From Oreocharis arfaki (lineage: Eukaryota; Chordata; Aves; Passeriformes; Paramythiidae), in the NCBI GenBank assembly GCA_013398015.1, contig VZRR01011494.1, forward strand, positions 124,001 through 188,000: a stretch of DNA of 64,000 nt. The letters run 5' to 3'. Position 1 is the stretch's first letter; each line of letters starts with the position of its first letter. This document shows positions 13,101 through 23,750 of the stretch, in pieces. The notes under the pieces are model-generated. The model saw only the letters and a list, made by a program, of their open reading frames with translations. It was not told where the DNA came from and searched no databases. A program made the translations under genes and the position numbers.

Positions 13101-16100
13101 GAGGGGCCCGCAGGACTGTGCTGGCTAGAAATCAGACAGAATGAAAAATGTACGTTTCCTCCAGGATTTTCAGTGTCGTACAGCTGTAAGCAGATGCTTT
13201 TAATTCACCAGCAAACCTCAAGCTAGTCTAGACAACAAGCAGGATGAGAGGTCTGGGACAAAGGTATCAAATAGACTGTAAAATCAGAGGCCAAATTCCA
13301 AAAATAGACCATGTTCTGCAAATAGGCAAATTAAGGGACCATAGCGGAGCACTAGATACCCAAAGATTAACAGCATCAGCTACTGGGGACAATCACAGGC
13401 CTGCACCTCTGCCTGCACCTCTCTGCCATCAGAGAGGCCTGTGTGCACGAGGTCTGAGCAGGAACTGGAGAAAGGGTACAAATCTTGCGGGCTTGTGTGC
13501 CAGCAGCTGGGGAGAGATGTGGATTTCGGACCAGCTACTGATCAGCAGATGTAGAAGGAACCACCTGGTTTGGGTTTTTTTGTTTTGTGGTTGTTGGTTT
13601 TGTTTCGTTTTTTTTCCCAGCAATTCCTTACAATTTTTTATATTTAGTTATTTAACTCTTGACCAAAAATAGGTTGTGTAAAAGCAGAAGCTGCTTAGGC
13701 TGTCCCTGCCCCTCTCCCAACCTCCCTCATATATATGCTTCGTCATTTTGAACTGAGTAGTTAACTCTGCAATGGAGAGCAAAGTGTCACTTGAAAAAGC
13801 CTCATCTTGCACCAGTAGTATCCAGATAACAGATTTCACAACTCCAGTATCACCTTGAAGTGTGATTGAGGAATTGTAACCATCTCTTTAAGAGAAAACT
13901 CAGTGACCTCCACAGTTCAAACATTGACTGTGAAATTATCCACAACCATTTTAACTGCCATGTAAAAAGAAATTACTGACTTTTAAAAAACCACACATTG
14001 AAACTTGTAAAGTTTCCTCCCGATGCCTTGACTTTAACAATAATTACAGCAAGCCCACATACCTTTAGAGACTACCTAATGTCAGCAAAAGAATTTTTAG
14101 GATGCAGAAGTACTTTTATAGCATGTTTTACTCTCTAGAATTGATTGCATTGGACTGCAGTGCTGGTGAATCTTCATGACTTTGTTTCCTAGGCAGGCAT
14201 TTTGCACCATCTACTGGCCCAACATATGCATTTTAAGTTCACAGTTCAGTTTGGCTTTTGTTAGCCTTGTTTTATTTGTCTGCTAGTGAAAAATATTTTT
14301 TTCCCTAATTATCTGTACTGTGGTATACATTTAAGAAAGGGTAGCACAATACCATGTCATCAAACAACAGAAGCAGAAGATACGCTATTCTAAAATTAAG
14401 GGGCATTATACAAATTTAATACTCTCTTCTTTCATGCTATGCTAGTAAGTGACAACAGTAATTTGGAGTTTCTCCCTTTTGGCAGCCTTTAAAGATATTT
14501 CTCCCTCAAAATGACAGTCAAGTTCAAAGTCCATCTTCCAAGCAATAAACTCAACACTTTTAATTTATATTTTAAACAGAATAACATTTCCACAGTATTA
14601 TCTTTTCAGCAGAAAGAAGCTAACTACACTTACAATTTGTTGACATCAAATGTGGTAAATTTAAATTCACCTTTTTTTATGAAGAGCATGCATTTCACGT
14701 TGGCATGCACCACACTAGTGTAATGCTTAACTGGGCTCACACATGTGGTTCTATACACAACTTGCTACAGGAATTCGTGCTGCTCTCAAGGACCTCTGGG
14801 TTTGAGGGTGATTTGGTACCAAACTCCAGTAGATTATGCAAAGTGGGGTAAAAACACAGCAAAGGTTAGGCAAAGGAATACCAGCAGAGAAGCAGATGGC
14901 TAAGGATTAAGACAGCAGCTCTGCAATACTGGTGGCGGGGATACCAGGTTTCAGCGGTAAATGGGGTTGGAGACCAGAAGGAAAAGTTTCGTGGCAGAAA
15001 AAATATCTTAACAAACTGGACAAGAAGAAAGTCTGAAAAGATGAGATGGTTGTGCTGATACTTTCTTTACAGGGCTTTCAGTTATTGCTAATAATCACCC
15101 ACCTAAATTGCCAGTGAGACTTGAGATCAGTACCTCTGTTATTTTTGACATGATGTACCTTCCTGAATTAAAATTTGCCTTTGCATTTATTTCCAGGTCT
15201 AAAAACCATTTCTACAAGTCCCAAGTCTTTGGAAGAGTCTTGCAAATTTTTGTTCCAAGGATAGCCTTCAATGACAAATGAGAACTAAAATAATTAGCAA
15301 GCAATTAGCAGCAAGTTAAAAAAAACAAAAGGGAAAAAAGTCCTTAACAAGTATTGCTTCTCAAGAAAGGTATCTCAAAAGACAAATGGTAATCAAATAG
15401 TTTAATGAGCTACGAAAAGTCCATCAGTCCTGTTACAGGTGAAGTTTGAGGACACCACAAGAACAGAAGGCAGAGAAGCAAATTAGCCAAATGCTTATGT
15501 ATCTGTTCAGTGACTCATATAGCCTGTTGTTACAGTGATTCCAAATGCTGAAAATAACCAAATTGTCCTACAGGGCTAAATATCAGATGGCAATTGCATG
15601 CTTGTGAACAGCCCAGTACCCAGGAGCACAACATGTTATAACAAGGCAAAACTTTAAATTGCTAACCTTTCCAAAAGAAAACAAGCAAAAACTGCACTTT
15701 TGACTGCAAAGCAGTAAAAAGCCTATAAACTCTCGAAAGAGCAAATATTAAACTGCAAATTTTGACTCTGTGAAAAAAATAAGCCCATTAAGGTTTTGAG
15801 GGCAAAAGATCATTTACTCAGAGACATGTGAACATTGATCATTATAATGATATTAGAATGCTTGTTCCTTTAATAATGTTTTACTACTACAGCATTCAAC
15901 TTACATTCACTCGTTCTGCTGGAGGATATTTGCAGAGTAAATTCAGGTAAAAGAAAAGTAATAGCTCAAGAACATGCTAACACCTCTTGAATGAGATGGG
16001 AAGAATGCCTGCTTGGCTTTGCAAGACATTATTTGGCTCTTTTCAATTAAATATCCGATATTTAGTTGGAAGCTTTGTATACAGTAATTCTCTTGGTTTA

Positions 16101-19100
16101 ACAATATTCCATTGCAGATGACGACACAGAAACAGCAACAAAAATCTGAGAACTGTGTATTCAAAAACCTATACAGAGCTCACAAGTAACAATGTATAAC
16201 TACTGCAATAGCATTTTCCAGTTACTGGAAAACATAGGCCCTGCTTCTTCAGTTCTTCTGCATGGTTACTGCATGATTTCTAGTTCTTAACACAGAACAA
16301 GCTGGTGACAAAATAAAAGAGCAAGTATTTTACAGGCTAGTGTAAGCATGCGAAGCTTTTACATAGTTGAAATTTAGGAAAAGCTCCAGGACTTCCACTT
16401 CAGGTGACAAAATGAGGATATGTACAAAAAACAAAAAAGGAAGATTCAATTTACAATTAGATGCAATACCATCTAAAAGCTTCAGATAAAAATTTGAATT
16501 TCACAATTTTCCTGTACCTGGAGAAACTTCCCGAAATCCCTGCTACTTTTAGCTGGTACAGACAGGAAACAGGTCTTTAGAGACTGAGAGTCATTTGCTT
16601 ATTTCATTTGAAATTTCTTTAGATGTACTAATTTAAGCTTTCTGGATTTCTGTTGATATATGCAGACTACTGAAGGTACGTTTGTTGAATTTCTTTTTTT
16701 CAAAGGGTACTAAGGAAAGAAACAAAGTGATGTTTCCAATCAGTTAAAACATTTTTGATTAGAGTACGACTTGCTATTCACTTTTTGCCTTTCCACATTT
16801 ACATTTCCATGAAAACAACTACTACAAGTCAGATTTAAAATAAAAAAACTAAAATAGAATGCAGGAAAAAGAACTCATTTACATGAAAGACACAAGTAAT
16901 GATGACGACCTACAACTAACAGTGATAATATAAACAGAGAAACCGCCTTTTTTGTTATGAAGTCTTTTCTACTCCCAGAGCATACAAATTCACCTACTTA
17001 AATCCAGATTACAATTGTAAATATATTAATGATTACAAAGAATGCTTGCTTGTCTTAGCAATTCAGTTCTCACTATTTTTTCACAGCTGCACCTTGAGCA
17101 TCTCTGGTGGCTGACTTGTTGCTGAAACACAGTTTTCTGAAGTTTTGAAAACTTGCATTTATAATTATTTACACTCTAGTTATAAAGAAGCTGACGTAAG
17201 GCCCAAAGATTAGACCTACTTAGTAAAAAGGACTTGTGACTGTTTACAGTTGTAAAAAGTATCATATTGGTCTCCTTACTGAGCATTGAACTTCAAGATT
17301 AACATAAAACCTTAACTTTCCTCATTTCCTCCTATCCCTTCCTTTTTCTGTCATCCAAACAGATTTTCTGTTTTGTTTGCTTGTTTTTAATGCTAGCACA
17401 CAGCTGAACTGTTGAGCTAAGGTCCTCAGATAGCACCCACCTATGCAGAATGCTATTTCTGAAAGGGAGAAGAAAACCCACAATTCCTAAAACATCCTAT
17501 CTTGCACGGCCAGTTTGGAGGGGTCTGAAATCCTACACTATCAGGATACAGATACAAGAACAACAGGCACCTCAACCACTGTTTGTCAAAGAAAGCAATC
17601 TGCTCTATAACTACAACCAACATCACTCAGTTTCTTATACCTTTTTTAAACACAATTTCTTCTTGATTTAACTGTCAGTTACTGAAACCTTCCTAACTGA
17701 CATGGGAAAATAAGTTAAGTGTCTTCAGATATCCACTAGCTAAAAAGTGGTAAATTCTGATTTTTCTTATTTTGTAGTTTCATTCATTAATTTCCTCTTT
17801 TTAGATTTTTACCAGCTCAAATAAGAATTTACACAATCTACTCTATCAAAGAGAGACACAGACACATAATAACCTTACTGAAATCCAGCAGCACTACTCC
17901 TGCCATACATCTCGGCGTTAAAGAATATTTCACATAGTTTGCAATACTAAATAGCTTGTGAGTTAGGCCTCTAAAAAAATTCAAACCAAAAAACCACAAC
18001 ATATAATTTCTCTGGGAATCAAAATCCTAGGGTATTTTTTAGGGCTTATTTAGCCAGTAAGTCTGTCTTCTCACTCTATTTAGAAGTTCACTGGCAAACT
18101 ATCAATCACTTAACAGAAATGACTTTACATTAGGAGAACCAATATTTAGTATATTTTGTAGTTTTTAAAATTTTTCTATCTGCTTTTTTAAACAGCCAGC
18201 AGAGGGCAATGTCCAAAATGAGAAAACTGGTTTTTAAAGCTGACAAATGCTGACCCAATTCACAGATCGTGTAGGCAACAAATAGCTCGAATACATTAAC
18301 AATGGGCTCCAAATGGAACCTTAAAAGAAACAGTGTCAAAGGGCATTAAAACTGTATCACAAGGAAAAAAAATGAAACACCATTTTGTATCACTCCATTT
18401 GTATATTTGTATGATGAGAAGTGATCAAAGAAAATTACTTTATGCAATAACTTCATAGCTTGTTCTGCATTAAAGACAGGATCAGAAACCAGGTCTCTGC
18501 TACAGAAAAATACTGACCAGAATGTGAAAGCTGGATTACTGTTATTACCCTTCCCATCCATTTGCTCCTATTTAAGAGGTTTATATAAACTAAGCAAACC
18601 AGGAGCTAGGAGGTTACTTTAATCGGCCCATCTCTGGTGCATTGTCTTGTACTGTCTTAGAGGTTTATTAAGTGCACCCTGAATCTGTGGACCACCTGTA
18701 ATCAGGTCAGCATTGAAAACATAAAAGTTTATTAGTGTTCTAGAAACAGATTAGCCTCACTAAATATGATGCACTGTGCGTGCTAACTAGTTTAAGTTTC
18801 TTTTTCCCTTCACTACTTCCATAGAAACTATCAAATAAGTGAACTCCTGACAAAAAAATGGTCTTTAAAAAACAGACAAGCATTTTAAGAAAAGGCTAAA
18901 AAGGCATCTGTCAAAACTGACAGATGCTAAGATAAGAGCAAGAAACCAGAAGCCTCTGGTTTCTAGAAACTCAACATTCTGTAGCACCCCTTCTGCAGAG
19001 TACATTGAACAGGTGAGTGTCAGTACTGCTTCAACTGGGCCAGGAATGAAGGACCAGAATGAAAGCTGAAGAGAAAGGATAAATCTCAGCTGAACTGAAA

Positions 19101-22100
19101 ATATACTTAAACAATTCACTGACCTAAGTGGGAGGGGTTTACTGATTTAACTCACACAAAGACAGTTAACCTAAATGACACCACTCCTGTTGCAGGACAC
19201 AAGCGTGAATGTTTAATTACCACAACTCAGCTGATGGGTGGTATGTCACTATGAACCCAGTTATGTGCTCAAGACACACTAAACATCACAAACTGACATC
19301 ATGCCTGTAAGTTTAGCACTTGCTAGTAGTCACAGGTCACTGTCATTTAATTAGAGTAATTAATTCAGGATTAATTAATTTAATTAATTTTGACCCATTG
19401 AAGCAATTGGGTCTTTCAATATTTGATCATTTCTCACGAAAAATCTCTATATTGTTCAGTCTCCTTAAATTAAGTGTTTTGTCTTTTACTCACTGACTGA
19501 CTGAATCACCTCCAGTCTTGTCTCCTCCATTTGCCTCCTCGTCAGTATCAGAATCAGCTCCAATCTTGCCTAGATATACACAGTTTCAAACATGAAAATT
19601 TAGGAAAGTGATACAATTAATACTACATAATTAGGTTTAATCTTAATTATTAACTCTATTGCAATCAGCAGAAGAGGATTTTTCCCAGTTAAAGAAGAAG
19701 TTCTAAAATTAGACTTAGTCAAAACCGAAACACTTATTTGTGAGTCTTTTGCTAGTTACACATACATTTATACTGGATTACAAAAAATCTGATTAGCTAT
19801 TCTTAGTACAATACTATGGGTGCTAAAAATAAAGCACAGAATTAACAGTAAAATACTCTGGAGCACTCAGACTCGGAGTGTTTCACTTCACTGAGAAGAC
19901 AGCAATATGTTTACAAGTAAGTTCTTAAATATCAAGTGCAAGTTCAATAAGGCCATGAAAAGCTCGAATGTCATAACCTTAATCAAAATACATGAACTGT
20001 GTGCCTTGGTGGAACTGAGGGACTATGTACACACTAATATATACTTATACTTACTAGTGTGTGTCTGTATATATACATATATATTTAAGCAGCTAGAAAG
20101 AATACTTAGTTGAGGTAGACAATTCTCTGGTGTACAGTGGAGTCTAAAAGTTCCATTCATACCTTCAAGTATCTTCAACAGTTTTTTTTCAGATAACAGC
20201 TCCAACTGCTCCATGCAAAGTCTTTTGATTTCGTCCATGGAACAGTTCTAAGAAGACAGATAAGACAGACCACAAGCTACTAAAAATTTCTGAGAAGAGA
20301 GTAATTACAAATGTAAGGAGTAGTCCAACTGAAATGAAGAGTTAACTTGGATTAAATCCTCTCCCATATTCTGATCTGCATTGATGCAACTGCTGTAGAA
20401 AACCACGTGTTTCAGTTTTGACAGCTGCAAGAAATAGCATATGTGTGGGTTTTGTCTGAAAAATTAAGCAACACACACTATCAGTTATTTGACCTATGGC
20501 TTGGAGTTTTTACTGCAGCTGCAACACTGAGCATCAGCCCGACCAGATTGTATGTGTGAAGCATGGAACAGCAAACAACTGCAGACCTGGTTATTCCTAA
20601 TTCTCCATCACTTGGGGGAAGTTGGGTTATGTAATTAAGCTTGCAACGATCAGAGGCAACTGTTGAATCCAAGTTCACATACAGGAGAAAATAACGCTAT
20701 TGACAACACACCAACAGTTGCGTATCACAACACAGAAAATAAAGTATGTAAACTGTGAACCATTTCTCATGCTTGGTTCACAGGTCTCACTTGGTTCACA
20801 CACCATACATTGCCACAAATTCTGTTGGTATTCCAGTCACCTTCACATCTCATACCTCTCAGTGACACAGAGTTGTAATTTCACATTTTCAAATGAGATA
20901 TGATACCATGTACTAGTACCAAAATTAGGAGGTGCTAAACAGGTTGTAACATTCACAGTCCTACTGTAAGTTTGGTTCTACATAATCAGGGAATCTCCCT
21001 ACAAACTCAGTAATGTCTTTCCTTCCAGCTTCTCAACCTCTTTTTCTTCTTTTCAGCCAGAGATGAGAAACAGATAAGCCTGTGTGCAATTTACCTGTGC
21101 TTAAAATGAAGAAGTTCTATCTCACTTTTATTAATAATACACCTCATTTGATAAAAATTAAAGACAAAAAATTTACAACTACTACCAAACATTACACAGA
21201 TGACATTTCACCTGCAGCCTCTTTATTTTTACTAAGTCCTATTGTTCATAAGACTCAAAAGGCATATGTTCTAAGCCAGTAAAACTCCAGCTTTAGCCCA
21301 CAGGAGTTACAGCTTCAGAAGCTGTTTATGAAGAATGGGCTTTATTTTCTTATCTCAGACATTGCTTTCATATGATACAAAGAAAATCAGTTGACACAAC
21401 CAGAAATCAGTATTTTATTTACAAATCAGCATATTAATTAGTGAACAACACTACTGAATTTACTCCTCACAATCATGAAAATCCTTTTGCATTTAACTAA
21501 CCAATATAGAGGGACAGTCTAAATATAAACCTGAAGTTCAAAAATAGCTGAGCAGTAGCAAAAGGAGTAACCTGGAATACCTATAGCAAATCTTTAAAAG
21601 TCTCAATTCCAGACACATGATAGGGAGACTGCTTAAGAAAGGTACTTGACTTTGTAGAAACTTCTGTAGTTGAGAAATATACAGTTAGCTTGTCAAATTT
21701 AAATGCATTAAGCTTGAGAGATAAGTATTCGTTATGCAAGCATTCAAGATCATAGTAACTATATAAATGGTAAATGTACTTCGGTACCTTTAAAGTATCA
21801 GGCAGCATCTTCTGTAGTTTCTTCTCCCCTATGACACAGAAACACTGTTGAAGCATTTCCTTTTTGTCTCCAATGTAGAAACTGACAGGCTTGAGTGACA
21901 CAGTGAGATCTAATCCTCCTTCTTCTATATCACTGGGTTGTTCAGCTTCTTCCACTTTTTCTCCAGAGAGTACACTGCATTTTGTTTCCTAAAACCAAGG
22001 AAGGCACATTTTCCAGTGTCTTCTTCTAGAGAAGACTGAAACTTATAGCTTCACCTGTGCTTACAATAATTTTCCCTTCATAAATGCAAGGTACATCTTA

Positions 22101-23088
22101 ATGTGGACTTTTCAGGTTCCAGTGTTTCAAATTGCAAGGTAACGGCATTAGAGAGGTTACATTCTTTATTACTGAAAACATTCTTGTGCTAAGAAAAACT
22201 GTTAAGGCTTCAAGAAGCAAAAAGTACTCATAAATATTAACTGGGAAATATTATCTGCAAAGACTTAACTGGTGCTTACACATGAAAGCATGCTTTAACG
22301 CAGAAGAAATCCATCTGATTCGCTGCGCAATTAAATAATAGAGTTCATCATTTACAGCTACCCTGCTAAGATGAAAATTGGCATACAATTCCCAGTGTGG
22401 CAGAGTCTTCAGAGAATTAAAATGGGCTTCGTATTAGAAAATACATCCTCCATACATCAGTGGATGACCTCTAGAATAAAAAACCCCAAACCACCATCCA
22501 GAAATATATTTTGTCAGCCTCAGAATTCACTTAGGCGTGCATGTCACAACAAATTTTTGCACACCAACACACCCTTGAGAAGACTCTCAATGCCACAAGT
22601 ATGAGAACCACGACTGGGGCCACTCGAGCTTGTAGGCCACATCCCTTACACCCGGGAAACACAGACCGGTGTCCCGGGGTGCGCGCAGGGCGTACCGGGG
22701 CTCGGCCCGCCCGTGCCCGTGCCCGTGCCCGTGCCCGTGCCCGTGCCCGTGCCCGTGCCCGTGCCCGTGCCCGTGCCCGCCGCTGCCTGCAGCCACACAC
22801 AGATGAGCGTGACTGAGCGCGGCCCTCCCCGCAGCCAGCCTACGGCAGGGACAGCAGCCAGGCCTCTGCCGCCAGGACGCCGCGGGATCGGCACGCGCCC
22901 GGGAAGGCAGAAGGCGGCACGGCACCGGCCAGACCCCGCGACTCCGCCCGCGCTACCTCCAGGGCACAGTGGCTGGACTCGGTGCTCCGCCGCTTCCTGT
23001 CGCTGCCGTCCGGGCCCGGGGCTCCCTCCGGACAGCAGGAACGAGAGCGGCGCCTCTTCTTCTCCTTGGAAGACTTCCTGCCCGGCAT
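6779..23088 (-). CDS. CAAP1: CAAP1, caspase activity and apoptosis inhibitor 1 (complete gene, six coding exons)
   Basis: Coding exons on the - strand: 22957-23088, 21788-21988, 20163-20247, 19494-19569, 11656-11729 and 6779-7122. Their phases join cleanly (0,0,1,2,1) to give 912 nt, or 303 residues plus TAA. The product has a basic, Ser-rich N-terminus (MPGRKSSKEKKRRRSR), a conserved core (GGLDLTVSLKPVSFYI; MLQQCFCVIGEKKLQKMLP; EQLELLSEKKLLKILEG), an acidic middle and a conserved C-terminal segment (DIEKSVNEILGLAESSP; SAQQLELLELEMRARAIKAL). These blocks match human CAAP1 as I recall it; the human protein is longer mainly because of a Gly/Ser-rich N-terminal stretch missing here. The family is known to restrain caspase activation in human cells. 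The start lies in a CpG island. Introns are GT-AG throughout. The gene reads in the same direction as PLAA upstream of it. Confidence 0.96.
9175..9703 (+). mobile_element. Solo LTR of an avian ERVL-type endogenous retrovirus
   Basis: About 530 bases that begin TG and end CA. They align by eye, block for block, with the reverse complement of 38002-38596: the start around GGCTGAGATGGAGTTTATTTTCTTC, the TTTGGATTTGT block, the GGGACAGCT-type block, and the end GGCTGGGGTCAGCCC. An ATTAAA lies near 9576. No internal retroviral sequence flanks it, so it is a solo LTR. It lies antisense in CAAP1 intron 5. The ERVL assignment is from memory of similar avian LTRs. Confidence 0.7.
10703..10738. repeat. 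Perfect 18-base tandem duplication
   Basis: GCTTCATGCACAAACTAA occurs twice without a gap in CAAP1 intron 5. Probably a simple slippage or repair duplication. Confidence 0.95.
11656..11729 (-). CDS. CAAP1: CAAP1 coding exon 5
   Basis: Encodes QDNSIDSTSSLREESKLEGQ then ESKQG, residues 165-190, matching the human segment IDSASSVRE in position and character. The acceptor is TTCCAG before ACAGGA and the donor is CAAG before GTATGT, phase 1. A 7.8 kb intron precedes it. Confidence 0.88.
11730..19493 (-). other. CAAP1 intron 4 (7.8 kb)
   Basis: AT-rich, with no exon-like segment and no recognisable young transposon. It contains one CTCF-like site (18196-18209). Open frames around 13244-13672 lie in a slightly GC-richer stretch that I could not assign. 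Confidence 0.7.
18196..18209 (+). promoter_or_regulatory. CTCF-like motif in CAAP1 intron 4
   Basis: CCAGCAGAGGGCAA matches the CTCF core CCASYAGRGGGCRS at 13 of 14 positions. About one such match per 100 kb could occur by chance, so this is weak on its own. Confidence 0.3.
19494..19569 (-). CDS. CAAP1: CAAP1 coding exon 4 (acidic)
   Basis: Encodes an acidic segment (KIGADSDTDEEANGGDKTGG then DSVSQ), residues 140-165. The acceptor is ATCTAG before GCAAGA. The donor is CA before GTGAGT, phase 2; it is the only one that joins exon 5 in frame (V-S-Q-Q-D, as in human). An upstream GGAG/GTGATT at 19510 looks like a donor but would shift the frame. Confidence 0.88.
20163..20247 (-). CDS. CAAP1: CAAP1 coding exon 3
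   Basis: Encodes NCSMDEIKRLCMEQLELLS and KKLLKILEG, residues 112-140. The acceptor is TTCTTAG before AACTGT and the donor is GAAG before GTATGA, phase 1. It completes the helical conserved core. Confidence 0.93.
20248..21787 (-). other. CAAP1 intron 2
   Basis: A 1.5 kb GT-AG intron. No coding signal, repeat family or RNA gene recognised. Confidence 0.75.
21788..21988 (-). CDS. CAAP1: CAAP1 coding exon 2
   Basis: Encodes residues 45-111, beginning ETKCSVLSGEKVEEAEQ and ending KKLQKMLPDTLK. The acceptor is TTTTAG before GAAACA and the donor is AAG before GTACCG. It carries the most conserved part of the family (GGLDLTVSLKPVSFYIGDKK). Reading past the donor gives unrelated sequence. Confidence 0.94.
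21989..22956 (-). other. CAAP1 intron 1
   Basis: Holds the right part of the CpG island and the hexanucleotide tract. The remainder (21989-22640) is ordinary AT-rich intron with no other signal seen. Confidence 0.8.
22710..22779. repeat. Hexanucleotide repeat (CCCGTG)11 in CAAP1 intron 1
   Basis: Eleven perfect tandem copies of CCCGTG fill 22710-22775, with a further CCCG. It lies in the CpG island, about 180 nt inside intron 1 of CAAP1, and reads CACGGG in the direction of transcription. Being six bases long, it leaves open frames on both strands (Pro-Val, Ala-Arg and His-Gly type dipeptides). These are shadows of the repeat and not evidence of a gene. Confidence 0.97.
22957..23088 (-). CDS. 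CAAP1: CAAP1 coding exon 1
   Basis: Encodes residues 1-44. The ATG at 23088 has G at -3 and begins MPGRKSSKEKK, like the human start. The donor is GAG followed by GTAGCG, phase 0. A lysine/arginine cluster at residues 9-16 could act as a nuclear localisation signal (inference). Confidence 0.93.
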
Positions 23089-23152
23089 GGCCGCGCCGCG
23101 CGCACACCGCGCGCCGCCACACGCGCGCCGCTTCCGGCGGGACACCTGAGCA

Positions 23153-23166
23153 GCGCCCCCTGCCGG
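23153..23166 (-). promoter_or_regulatory. CTCF-like motif in the CAAP1 promoter
   Basis: GCGCCCCCTGCCGG matches the complement of the 14-base CTCF core (CCASYAGRGGGCRS) at 13 of 14 positions. It sits 65 nt upstream of the CAAP1 ATG. A motif match only. Confidence 0.4.
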
Positions 23167-23324
23167 CCCGCACTGAGGCCTCCGACCGGGCCGCAGCCGT
23201 GGCCTGAGGTGCCCGGTTAATGTACGGCCTTGGGGTTAGCGACGCCACAGCAAAACTGCTGCCTCACGTGGGCACGCCACCCGTTTACACAAATAGCGGT
23301 GATCTAGGGCCTAGAATACACGTT

Positions 23325-23750
23325 TTATGAAGAGCGGCTAGGGGCGCTGGGGTTGTTTAGTCTCCAGAAGAGGAGACGCAGGGGTGGCCCCATCACTCTC
23401 TACAACTCCCTGAAAGGAGGGTGTAGTGAGGTGGGGGTCAGTCTCTCCTGCCGTGCCTACAGCGAGAGGACAAGAAGAAATGGCCTTAATCTGAGGCAGG
23501 GGAGATTGAGATTAGCTATTAGAAAAAAAAAAAAAAAATCACTGTCAAACTGGTCAGGCATTGGACTAGGTTGCCCTCATGGTGGAATCACCATCCCTGA
23601 AGGTGTTGAAGAGGTGTCTGGATCTAGTGCTGGTGATGTGGTTTAATGGTTCAGTGGTTACACTGATAATGCTGGATGGATGGTTGGACTCGACGATCTT
23701 AAAGTTCTCTTCCAACCTCGATGATTGTATTATGATTCCATGATTCTATC
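23325..23750 (+). mobile_element. CR1 LINE 3' end
   Basis: Typical avian CR1 tail: GGGGTTGTTTAGTCTCCAGA, then CAACTCCCTGAAAGGAGG, an internal A run at 23522, GGTTGGACTCGACGATCTTA and a terminal ATTCTATG/ATTCCATG octamer tract. 5'-truncated, about 110 nt to the right of the CAAP1 CpG island. Confidence 0.9.

Larger units (their letters stand above)
22640..23215. promoter_or_regulatory. CpG island and promoter of CAAP1
   Basis: The base composition changes sharply from AT-rich to GC- and CpG-rich across the first exon. No TATA box is apparent. On the - strand an ETS-type CCGGAAG lies at 23131-23137, about 45 nt upstream of the ATG. The promoter appears to serve CAAP1 only, since no + strand gene starts here. 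Confidence 0.75.

Noticed and set aside
19361..19392. Palindromic TTAATTAA-type run
   Set aside because: Short AT-rich palindrome near an intron boundary; such runs are common in AT-rich introns and nothing else supports a function.
19510..19569. Shorter form of CAAP1 exon 4 using the donor GGAG/GTGATT
   Set aside because: It would end in phase 1 and break the frame with exon 5; the GTGAGT donor at 19493 restores the conserved V-S-Q-Q-D.
22531..23248. Long open frames on both strands through the CAAP1 CpG island, rich in Pro-Val, Ala-Arg or Gly-Thr dipeptides
   Set aside because: They are created by the (CCCGTG)11 repeat and GC-rich composition; only the 132-nt CAAP1 exon 1 is coding here.
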